The notes under the pieces were generated by a model. It did not search any database. It was given only the letters and a program-made list of their open reading frames with translations, and was not told the origin of the DNA. Both the position numbers and the translations under genes were made by a program. From Candidatus Thorarchaeota archaeon (GTDB lineage: Archaea; Asgardarchaeota; Thorarchaeia; Thorarchaeales; Thorarchaeaceae), in NCBI GenBank assembly GCA_019894665.1, contig JAGXOC010000009.1, positions 1 through 46,702 of the forward strand: DNA of 46,702 nt, given 5' to 3'. Shown in pieces: positions 40,708-46,702 of this stretch; position 1 is the first letter of the stretch, and every line of letters begins with the position of its first letter.

Positions 40708-41205
40708 CTATGCAGCCACTTGGACCATGTCTCTTAGTCCATTTACAATCAGTTTGTAACCATTAAGTCGTTGTTTGGGATCAATAGCAACCATACCAAC
40801 AGTAGGAACTCCGAGCAAGTCTTGTACTGACTCAGGTCTCATTGATCCTGGAACATCCTGCTTATTGGCAACAGCGATGACCTTCACGCCACTTAGTTGA
40901 GGCTTGAACTTCTCAAGTAGCTGACGAGTTTTGAGCACAGCTTTTGGATAACTCTCAGTAACCACCACAACCATCTTGCTGCCTCTCATGAAATCGGCCC
41001 ATAAGAATTCAAAATGGGACTGACCACCCATCTCAATAAGAGAAACCTTAGTGCTACTGTCGATGGTGATTGTCCCACAACTCATACCTGCAGTTGGTTG
41101 ATAGTTTGCATCCAACTTTGGTTCCCTGTCAGTGAGTAGTTTGATCAGAGTAGACTTACCAGCATAGCCTGATCCCATTAGGGCAACCTTGACATATTGT
41201 GTCAT
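40708..41205 (-). CDS. Arf-family small GTPase
   Basis: A 165-residue Ras-superfamily GTPase. P-loop ALMGSGYAGKST (residues 8-19), a threonine in the switch I region (YQPTAG), the G3 motif IEMGGQSHF where WDxGGQ is typical of Arf (the WD is replaced), the helix FLWADFMRGSKMVVVVTESY, and G4 NKQD. The C-terminal G5 (SAK-like) is replaced by VAID. No myristoylation glycine at position 2. I start at ATG 41205 with GGAG a few bases upstream; a longer frame to 41370 adds 55 residues that do not belong to the fold. Gene is divergent from G1PDH. Asgard archaea encode many such GTPases. Confidence 0.85.
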   Translation of the reverse strand: MTQYVKVALMGSGYAGKSTLIKLLTDREPKLDANYQPTAGMSCGTITIDSSTKVSLIEMGGQSHFEFLWADFMRGSKMVVVVTESYPKAVLKTRQLLEKFKPQLSGVKVIAVANKQDVPGSMRPESVQDLLGVPTVGMVAIDPKQRLNGYKLIVNGLRDMVQVAA

Positions 41206-41321
41206 AAGAGTGACTCCAAGTGAAACGTGTTTGGATAGCGTATAGGTTGATGTATTTCGGGTGTAATACTCGCTGATGAAAAAACACACCTTCTGAGCTC
41301 CTCTTAAGGCTGATGAATTGA

Positions 41322-41330
41322 TTAAATATA
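41322..41330 (+). promoter_or_regulatory. TATA box for G1P dehydrogenase
   Basis: TTAAATATA is followed by transcription start expected near 41350 and ATG 41400 with SD GGGAG at 41387. On the opposite strand the same A/T stretch reads TATATTTAA and could serve the Arf-like gene, so it may be a shared divergent promoter region. Confidence 0.55.
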
Positions 41331-41399
41331 ATATGACAAAAGGCGCGCGATAGAAGAGCTTAACAGGCAAAACGAATTTGCTTGTCGGGAGCTGATAAG

Positions 41400-42392
41400 A
41401 TGTCCTTCAAGGGTCCACAGATTATTGTAATTGAGGATGGGGCTCTAAGTGAACTTGAAACACTGATGAAGGATTATGCCAACCCTATCTGTGTGACTGA
41501 TGATTTGATCCACTCAGAATACTCTCAACGTCTTGAGAATGCAATCGGGAAACCTTGTAGATGGTTGATGGCTTCCACTTACCGAGCTAATACCAACACT
41601 GTTCTTGGGAATGTCGATATCGTATTAGGATTTGGTGGAGGAAGTAGTTTGGATGTGGCTAAGCTAATCTCTCGAGATACTGGTATCAACTGGATATCGA
41701 TACCTACGGCCGCATCTCACGATGGTATAGCGAGTGAAGTTGCATCTGTGAGTCATAATGGTTACAAATATTCAGAGAAGTGCAAGAGCCCACTTGCGGT
41801 GATTGCTGACACTTCAATCATTTCAAAAGCGCCTCCAAGACTAGCGCTCGCAGGTCTTGGAGACATAATCTGTAAGACCTCGAGCCTAGCCGAATGGAAA
41901 CTAGCTCATGAGGTGAAAAATGAGCTGTTTGATGATGAGGCTTACACCATTGTAAAGAAAGCATTGGAATCAGTTTTTGTGAGTGATAGCCTTGAAACCC
42001 TAATCAGTGCCGAGATTGATGCCGGGCGTGCGATGAGTATTTTCGGTAGTTCACGCCCTTGTTCTGGGACTGAGCATGCAATATCACATGCTATGGACAG
42101 AAGTTCTGCTGAATTGCATGGATTACAGGTAGCATTTGCGACACCAATATGCCTACATTATCTTCTAGAAGCTGGTTGTACAGATTACAAGCCTGGGGAA
42201 ATACTGAGTTTCATGTTGGAAAGACAGATGCCAACAACACTGTCAGAGATGAAGATCAGTCCTGAGCAGTTTATTGATAGTATACATCATGGTCTAAACA
42301 TCATGGAGAAGAGAAACCGGTATTCGGTTTTGAAACATCTGGATGTGGATGATAATTCTCTCAGGTCAGCTATGGCAGATTTAGGATACTAG
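41400..42392 (+). CDS. egsA: sn-glycerol-1-phosphate dehydrogenase
   Basis: A 330-residue iron/zinc-dependent dehydrogenase fold enzyme that reduces dihydroxyacetone phosphate to sn-glycerol 1-phosphate, the backbone of archaeal lipids. Features: IVLGFGGGSSLDVAKLISR (nucleotide-binding), PTAASHDGIAS, and metal ligand region CSGTEHAISHAMD with histidines, followed by HGLQVAFATPICL. ATG 41400 is chosen from SD GGGAG and TATA 41322; the longer TTG at 41382 would start closer to the SD. Monocistronic, closed by a terminator-like hairpin. Confidence 0.95.
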   Translation: MSFKGPQIIVIEDGALSELETLMKDYANPICVTDDLIHSEYSQRLENAIGKPCRWLMASTYRANTNTVLGNVDIVLGFGGGSSLDVAKLISRDTGINWISIPTAASHDGIASEVASVSHNGYKYSEKCKSPLAVIADTSIISKAPPRLALAGLGDIICKTSSLAEWKLAHEVKNELFDDEAYTIVKKALESVFVSDSLETLISAEIDAGRAMSIFGSSRPCSGTEHAISHAMDRSSAELHGLQVAFATPICLHYLLEAGCTDYKPGEILSFMLERQMPTTLSEMKISPEQFIDSIHHGLNIMEKRNRYSVLKHLDVDDNSLRSAMADLGY

Positions 42393-42394
42393 AA

Positions 42395-42417
42395 TGTCGA
42401 GACGCTTCGACAGTTTT
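42395..42417 (+). terminator. Intrinsic terminator-like hairpin after egsA
   Basis: TGTCGA (42395-42400) and TCGACA (42407-42412) form a 6-bp stem with loop GACGCT, followed by GTTTT. It begins 3 bases after the egsA stop codon. Confidence 0.65.
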
Positions 42418-42513
42418 AAAAGAAGTTAAACTGACGGCGCAGGAGAGCCTGTTCTTTGTAGACCAGGTTTAATTTACATATACCGATGAAGAACTAAACT
42501 GAGGTACTAATTA

Positions 42514-42885
42514 ATGCCAAAGCCAAGTTTTGTAGAATGGGAGCCCACTGAGGAACTTCAGAAGAAAGCCCTTGAGGCTCTAGAAATAGCCAAAGACACA
42601 GGACGTATCAAGAAAGGTATCAATGAGGCGACAAAGAGCATTGAGCGTGGCATAGCACGCTTGGTTATTGTTGCTGAGGATGTTGAGCCGCAAGAAGTAA
42701 TCATGTACTTGCCTGGTCTTTGCGATGACAAGAAAGCTCCTTACATCTTCGTGAAAAGCAAGGTAGACCTTGGAAATGCCGCAGGCATCGAGCGACCTAC
42801 TGCTGCCGTCGCAATCATTGTTGAGGGCAAGGCAAAGGAACTCGTTGATGATCTCGTCGAGAAGATCAACGGCCTTCGTAAGTAA
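42514..42885 (+). CDS. rpl7ae: 50S ribosomal protein L7Ae, K-turn RNA-binding protein
   Basis: A 123-residue protein with TGRIKKGINEATKSIERGIARLVIVAEDVEPQEVIMYLPGLCDDK, the RNA-binding signature of the eL8/L7Ae family, and RPTAAVAI near the C-terminus. It binds kink-turns in rRNA, C/D and H/ACA guide RNAs and RNase P. Heads the L7Ae-S28e-L24e operon. Confidence 0.97.
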   Translation: MPKPSFVEWEPTEELQKKALEALEIAKDTGRIKKGINEATKSIERGIARLVIVAEDVEPQEVIMYLPGLCDDKKAPYIFVKSKVDLGNAAGIERPTAAVAIIVEGKAKELVDDLVEKINGLRK

Positions 42886-42905
42886 AATCCAGGTGATGGC
42901 CGACA

Positions 42906-43130
42906 ATGAGCAAAGATGAAGAGACAACTCCTGTAATTCCTGCAGAAGTCATTCAACTCTTAGGGAGAACTGGAGTGACTGGTGAAATCACACAAGTCCG
43001 TGTGAAGATACTGGATGGCAGGGACAAAGGTCGAGTCCTAACTCGCAACGTAAAAGGGCCTATTAGAATGGGAGATATCCTAGTTCTAAGAGAAACTGAA
43101 CGTGAAGCCCGTAAGATGAGGAGGCGCTAA
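42906..43130 (+). CDS. rps28e: 30S ribosomal protein S28e (eS28)
   Basis: A 74-residue OB-fold protein: [43 protein letters not shown] and the end [21 protein letters not shown] precedes ATG 42906. Confidence 0.97.
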   Translation: MSKDEETTPVIPAEVIQLLGRTGVTGEITQVRVKILDGRDKGRVLTRNVKGPIRMGDILVLRETEREARKMRRR

Positions 43131-43132
43131 AC

Positions 43133-43333
43133 ATGGTTGGTACACAGAAATGCTCATTCTGTGGGAAAGATATTGAGCCAGGAACTGGCTCTGCTTTTGT
43201 TCAAACCAAAGATGGAGCAGTGTTTTGGTTCTGTTCTAACAAGTGTAAGGTCAACAGAATCAAACGCCGTATGAAACCTCGAGACACAAAGTGGACCGCA
43301 AGCTATGAAAAGGGCGGTAAAATTTCACGTTAA
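43133..43333 (+). CDS. rpl24e: 50S ribosomal protein L24e (eL24)
   Basis: A 66-residue zinc protein: KCSFCGKDIEPGTGSAFVQ with the first C-x2-C, then FWFCSNKCKVNRIKRRMKPR with the second C-x3-C. Follows S28e after 2 bases. Confidence 0.97.
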   Translation: MVGTQKCSFCGKDIEPGTGSAFVQTKDGAVFWFCSNKCKVNRIKRRMKPRDTKWTASYEKGGKISR

Positions 43334-43386
43334 ACACCCTCCAATAACATGGAACCAAAGGTGGTCTATGCCACCTGAGGTTTCAT

Positions 43387-44049
43387 CTATGCTTTTTCTA
43401 CTTCTTCCTTCACAAAATCAAAAATCACTGACGCTAATGCACTGATTTCTTCCGGAGTGATTCCCTTCGAGTCTTTTCCTAAGAGTTGAACGAGCGATTC
43501 GAGAACATTGTTCGATGTGTCGAGACTCTCAATCGCGTTTTTGACAACATCACGAATCTCCATTGTATAATCAGCGTCACCCGAGCTGTACTCATCGACG
43601 TATGCTTTAGCTTGTTCTTCTGCATCAAAGGATTCTTCGAGACCACCCTCTGCAGTCCAAAGTTCGATTTCCTTTGTGGCTGTTTCAGGGGCATCAGATG
43701 CATGTGCAATATTTACTCCTGCCCAAATGCCATACTTGCCTCGTAGTGATGTCGGGTCGGCCTTTTGAACAAAGGTTGCACCAAGAGCATCTCGAACTCC
43801 CTGGATAACATCATCGGCTTCAAAGATCATGGTTAACACTGGAGCTGAAGATATGAAGTCAACAAGCCATGGAAAGAAAGGTTTCTCCTTGTGAACTGCA
43901 TAGTGGAGCTTTGCTAGCGACTCTGGGACTTTCATCTCTCTAAATGCACTTATTCTGTAGCCTCGATTCATCAGTGTTTTTAGAACTAATGCGCTGACTC
44001 TCCGTCGAGCTGTGCCATCTGGCTTGATTATTACAAACGAGCGTTCCAA
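43387..44049 (-). CDS. ndk: Nucleoside diphosphate kinase with a C-terminal extension
   Basis: A 220-residue protein. Residues 1-130 are a normal NDK: SFVIIKPDGTARR, RGYRISAFREMKVPE, KPFFPWLVDFISSAPVLTMIFEADDVI, RDALGATFVQKADPTSLRGKYG, and NIAHASDAPETATKEIELW with the catalytic His116. The next 90 residues (EESFDAEEQAKAYVDEYSSG through IFDFVKEEVEKA) form an acidic helical tail absent from typical 150-residue NDKs. TTG start with AGGTGA 5-6 bases upstream. In many archaea ndk lies between L24e and infB on the same strand; here it is inverted. Confidence 0.9.
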   Translation of the reverse strand: MERSFVIIKPDGTARRRVSALVLKTLMNRGYRISAFREMKVPESLAKLHYAVHKEKPFFPWLVDFISSAPVLTMIFEADDVIQGVRDALGATFVQKADPTSLRGKYGIWAGVNIAHASDAPETATKEIELWTAEGGLEESFDAEEQAKAYVDEYSSGDADYTMEIRDVVKNAIESLDTSNNVLESLVQLLGKDSKGITPEEISALASVIFDFVKEEVEKA

Positions 44050-44211
44050 ATTGTTTCACCTATAGCTCTCATGATACAGAAATGCTGTATCTGTGACTCT
44101 CGCGGGAAAAAGAGGGAATATAACACATTTCATTTGGGATACTTTGGAAAAAACGACACTTTCATAACTGTAACCGCAGTCCCACAGCCAATTCCTTGTG
44201 AGGTGCCAACC

Positions 44212-45993
44212 ATGACTGACAATGTAAAGTTACGTTCACCAATCGTCACTGTCTTGGGACATATTGATCATGGAAAGACCTCATTGCTTGACAAGATGCG
44301 GGGTACTGGGGTTCAGGATAGGGAAGCTGCTGGCATCACTCAACATATTGGTGCTTCATTCTTTCCTACTGAAACAATTCTCTCAATCTGTGGAGACCTT
44401 CTGAAAAGCGTCAATACAGAGCTAACTATTGACGGTCTACTCTTCATCGACACACCAGGTCACGAGGCATATCTAAACCTCAGGCGACGTGGTGGTGCTA
44501 TAGCTGATATCGCAATACTTGTGGTTGACATCAATGAAGGTCCTCTCACGCAGTCCTATGAGTCGCTCAAAATCTTACAATCTGGTAAGACTCCATTTCT
44601 AATAGCTGCAAACAAGCTTGACAAGGTTCCAGGCTGGAGAGATAAGCCAGAGATGACCCTCTTCCAGGCCATCAAAGCGCAAGGTCAATCAACTCAAAAC
44701 GAAATTGATAGGCGGCTCTATGAGATTGTGGGAGCTCTATCAGCCAACAATATTCAATCAGAGAGATTTGATCGTGTTGAGGATTTCAAAAAGATTGTGG
44801 CTATAGTTCCAACTAGTGCTAAGACAGGGGTTGGGATTCCAGAACTGTTAATGGTTCTCTCAGGTCTGACTCAACAATACATGCAAGACCGACTGAGTAT
44901 TTCAGAGGGGCCTGCAAGAGGCGCCATTCTGGAGGTAAGAGAGGAAACAGGACTGGGAATCACCTTGGACACAATAATCTACGAGGGAGTGCTCAGGAAA
45001 ACTGACACAGTTGTGATCGGTGGACTTGATGGCGTCATTGTGGCTAAGATTAGAGCATTATTACAACCAAAGCCATTGGATGAAATTAGAGACCCCAAAG
45101 AGAAATTTACAAACGTAGAGGAAGTCCATGCAGCAGCTGGTGTAAAGATAGTTGCACCAGACATAGAGGGAGCAGTTGCCGGCGCTCCAGTATATGCTGT
45201 CAATAATCCAGAACTCCTTGAAGAAATAAAGCAAAAGGTCCGAGATGAAGTCGGAGCAATTCGGATACAAACAGACAAGTCGGGAATTGTCCTGAAGACG
45301 GATACATTGGGATCACTAGAAGCGGTAACTCAATTCCTTCAAGACCGCAAGGTGCCTGTGAGAGCAGCAGACGTTGGACCTATTGTAAAACGAGATATCA
45401 TAGAAGCTCAGGCTTCTGGTGATACGGACCCTCTGAATGCTGTTGTTCTTGGATTCAATGTCAAGTTTGGGCCGGATATAGAAGATTTGGCTGCGGAATT
45501 GGGCGTAGAAACCTTCGTGAATGAGGTCATTTACCGTCTTTTTGACGAGTATAATGCCTGGTTAATTGTCAAGAGGGAGCAAGCAAAAGCAGAGTCTCTT
45601 AGTTCCATCATTCGACCAGGAAAGATTGAGCTGATGCAGGATTATATTTTCAGACAAAGTGGCCCAGCTGTTGTAGGTGTGAAGGTTCATGGTGTAATTA
45701 GACCCAAAACTGGATTGATCAACGAAGAAGGAAAACGGGTTGGCACGATTCTTCAGATACAGGACAGAAGTGTCACAATCGATGAGGCTACTGAGGGCAT
45801 GGAAGTAGCTGTTTCAATACGAGGCCCTACAATTGGTCGACAAGTAAAGAATACAGAAATTCTGTATACAGATGTGCCTGATAAACACATTTTGACAATC
45901 AGAAAGATGTTCCTTGATGAACTCTCACAATCAGAACTTGAAGTGCTCGAAGAGTTAACTACCATCAAGAGAGCAGCTGGGGCTTTTGTCTGA
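44212..45993 (+). CDS. infB: Translation initiation factor aIF5B (IF-2 homologue)
   Basis: A 593-residue GTPase that promotes subunit joining. It contains G1 GHIDHGKTSLLDKM (residues 16-29), G2 GITQHIGASF, G3 DTPGHEAYLNLRRRG, G4 AANKLDKVPGW and G5 PTSAKTGVGI, followed by domain II (RGAILEVREETGLGITLD) and the C-terminal domains with LPS-like KTGLINEEGKRVGTILQIQD. Start ATG 44212 is chosen because GGTG is close upstream and the fold begins nearby. A longer frame from 44071 adds 47 residues with a C-x-x-C but no match. No intein. Confidence 0.96.
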   Translation: MTDNVKLRSPIVTVLGHIDHGKTSLLDKMRGTGVQDREAAGITQHIGASFFPTETILSICGDLLKSVNTELTIDGLLFIDTPGHEAYLNLRRRGGAIADIAILVVDINEGPLTQSYESLKILQSGKTPFLIAANKLDKVPGWRDKPEMTLFQAIKAQGQSTQNEIDRRLYEIVGALSANNIQSERFDRVEDFKKIVAIVPTSAKTGVGIPELLMVLSGLTQQYMQDRLSISEGPARGAILEVREETGLGITLDTIIYEGVLRKTDTVVIGGLDGVIVAKIRALLQPKPLDEIRDPKEKFTNVEEVHAAAGVKIVAPDIEGAVAGAPVYAVNNPELLEEIKQKVRDEVGAIRIQTDKSGIVLKTDTLGSLEAVTQFLQDRKVPVRAADVGPIVKRDIIEAQASGDTDPLNAVVLGFNVKFGPDIEDLAAELGVETFVNEVIYRLFDEYNAWLIVKREQAKAESLSSIIRPGKIELMQDYIFRQSGPAVVGVKVHGVIRPKTGLINEEGKRVGTILQIQDRSVTIDEATEGMEVAVSIRGPTIGRQVKNTEILYTDVPDKHILTIRKMFLDELSQSELEVLEELTTIKRAAGAFV

Positions 45994-46040
45994 AATCTAT
46001 TGACCATTGGCAATGTTTTTAGGTGATTCTGAGAAAGCAC

Positions 46041-46358
46041 CGATGCAGCGGGTAGGACGGACCGTTTGCCGCGGTCGAGACCACATGGCACTAGTGGCGT
46101 CAGTAACCCTGTGGAGGATGAACCCCTATCACGCTGGGTTTCGCTGTGGGACTGTGATGGGCAGTCTCTGGAGTCTGTCATGGGTATAGCAACATTCGTA
46201 GGTTTGTTGTGATTGCCTTAAACTTCCGAATCGGGTCAGGTCCTGGCGGGAACAGCCCTAAGGATGAGTGGTGGAGCCCCAGAGGTAGCTGCCTTGAGAA
46301 ACGCAACGAGCTAACTCAACGTGGGAAGGACATTCGATACATCGGGAGCCGTTGCACC
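46041..46358 (+). ncRNA. ffs: Signal recognition particle RNA (7S RNA)
   Basis: The helix-8/S-domain signature GGGTCAGGTCCTGGCG followed by GGGAACAGCCC (46233-46258) is that of SRP RNA, with the asymmetric loop AACAGCC that SRP54 binds. The ends close as helix 1: TGCAGCGG (46044-46051) pairs with CCGTTGCA (46349-46356). The overall length of about 318 bases matches archaeal 7S RNA. A TTTTTAGG TATA-like box lies at about 46015-46022 and TTTTT follows at 46359-46363. 5' and 3' ends are approximate. Confidence 0.9.
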
Positions 46359-46413
46359 TTTTTGGTAGTCTACGGTAATGTTTAAGAGAAAATTCCAATT
46401 CGCAAAGAAACAA

Positions 46414-46529
46414 GCTGAGGTTTCCGAGCCTGGTACGGAGCCAGCCTGCTATTCGCCCTTGCGTTTCGCAGGTGGGCTGACAGTTGGTGTGCCTAGCACG
46501 CGAGAGTTCAAATCTCTCCCTCAGCGCCA
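46414..46529 (+). tRNA. tRNA-Ser (anticodon GCT) with a 30-base intron, CCA encoded
   Basis: Acceptor GCTGAGG (46414-46420) pairs with CCTCAGC (46519-46525). The D arm is TCCG-AGCCTGGTA-CGGA, the anticodon stem CCAGC/GTTGG (46441-46445, 46483-46487), a long variable arm GTGC-CTA-GCAC marks class II, the T arm is GAGAG-TTCAAAT-CTCTC, discriminator G73 at 46526, and CCA at 46527-46529. The loop CTGCTA places anticodon GCT at 46448-46450, interrupted after position 37 by an intron at 46452-46481. G73 and the long arm fit serine. A TATA-like TGTTTAAG is about 30 bases upstream. Confidence 0.95.
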
Positions 46530-46538
46530 CTTTTCCGT

Positions 46539-46697
46539 TCATTCTGTCAGATGAAGACGGGTATCGCAGAATGGACACTTGATGACATCCAAATCAACTG
46601 GCATAGCGTTCACATAATTGAATTGATTCTCACAGTTTGGACACCTGAAAATGTCAGAAAGATCTGTTTTCTGAACAGGAAGTGCATGTTTTCTCAT
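46539..46697 (-). CDS. Small zinc-ribbon protein (start near window edge)
   Basis: The minus-strand frame from ATG 46697 gives 52 residues ending TGA. It holds two C-P-x-C knuckles, FRCPNCENQFNYV and KCPFCDTRLHL, separated by 19 residues, so a zinc ribbon is nearly certain. The rest is basic at the N-terminus (MRKHALPVQK). It may begin further upstream beyond the window. Family not recognised; possibly a transcription- or translation-linked ribbon protein. Confidence 0.6.
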   Translation of the reverse strand: MRKHALPVQKTDLSDIFRCPNCENQFNYVNAMPVDLDVIKCPFCDTRLHLTE

Positions 46698-46702
46698 TGA
46701 GT

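Noticed and set aside
41206-41370. 55-residue N-terminal extension of the Arf-like GTPase
   Set aside because: Low-complexity residues outside the fold; it covers the divergent promoter, and an SD precedes ATG 41205.
44071-44211. 47-residue N-terminal extension of aIF5B with C-x-x-C
   Set aside because: Archaeal aIF5B starts just before the G domain; SD at ATG 44212 fits better, and the extension would overlap the ndk promoter region.
46007-46189. 60-codon frame in the 46 kb interval
   Set aside because: Inside SRP RNA; no protein-like composition.
1-46702. CRISPR arrays, transposons or prophage genes
   Set aside because: No regularly spaced repeats, transposases, terminal inverted repeats, integrases or phage structural genes were found on reading both strands.

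Overview
The window reads as a chromosomal segment of an archaeon, most likely an Asgard archaeon. The archaeal core is unmistakable: DNA polymerase D large subunit, RadB, archaeal ribosomal protein and RNA polymerase clusters, aIF2-alpha, aIF5B, sn-glycerol-1-phosphate dehydrogenase, CDP-archaeol synthase, AglB/Stt3, and TATA-box promoters with GGTGA-type ribosome binding sites. On top of it sit several genes of eukaryotic flavour: an Arf-family small GTPase, Elf1, Sec61-beta, an Ost3/Ost6-like membrane protein and a protein resembling proteasome assembly chaperone PAC4. That combination points to Asgard; I cannot fix the lineage (Thorarchaeia-like is a guess).

Layout. 0-1.6 kb: end of a cut-off gene, a MazG-like pyrophosphohydrolase, and a small membrane protein coupled to a sequon-rich surface protein. 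1.5-3.3 kb: Sec61-beta, then the translation cluster L44e-S27e-aIF2-alpha-Nop10. 3.4-6.1 kb: the AglB oligosaccharyltransferase on the minus strand. 6.3-9.6 kb: glycine cleavage H and T proteins (minus), then dihydropteroate synthase and the pterin pyrophosphokinase MptE (plus), a pterin/C1 island. 9.6-17 kb: Ost3/6-like protein, topoisomerase IA with a zinc-finger partner, PAC4-like protein, XPD-type helicase, RNase H-fold protein, RadB and CarS. 17-23.9 kb: CBS protein, PolD DP2 and a five-OB RPA carrying a nearly perfect internal 351-bp duplication. 23.9-32.1 kb: SufS with a small winged-helix-like gene, Elf1, a 38-residue membrane peptide, a coiled-coil protein coupled to an Lhr-type helicase, EngB-like GTPase, a GATase-like membrane-anchored protein, a SWIM zinc-finger protein and a metallophosphoesterase. 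32.1-33.6 kb: tRNA-Pro(CGG), a COG4080/SPOUT-like protein and a solitary cytosine-5 DNA methyltransferase. 33.8-37.6 kb: an operon for the archaeal mevalonate pathway (mevalonate kinase, UbiD-like decarboxylase, AcnX-type phosphomevalonate dehydratase large and small subunits). 37.6-40.5 kb (minus): rpoD-L18e-L13-S9-rpoN-S2, preceded by a structured leader RNA. 40.7-42.4 kb: Arf-like GTPase divergent from G1P dehydrogenase. 42.5-46 kb: L7Ae-S28e-L24e, an inverted NDK with a C-terminal extension, and aIF5B. 46.0-46.7 kb: SRP RNA, an intron-containing tRNA-Ser(GCT) and a zinc-ribbon protein.

The genes combine into recognisable systems: translation/transcription, N-glycosylation (AglB, Ost3/6-like, secreted substrate), membrane-lipid synthesis (mevalonate operon, G1PDH, CarS), and replication/repair (DP2, RPA, RadB, XPD, Lhr, TopA). 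I see no insertion sequences, CRISPR arrays, prophage genes or origin repeats. No stretch longer than 300 bases lacks a gene; the largest protein-free interval (about 45994-46538) is filled by SRP RNA and tRNA-Ser. Start codons were often moved inward from the longest open frame, using Shine-Dalgarno spacing, TATA position or family length; such choices are stated per gene.
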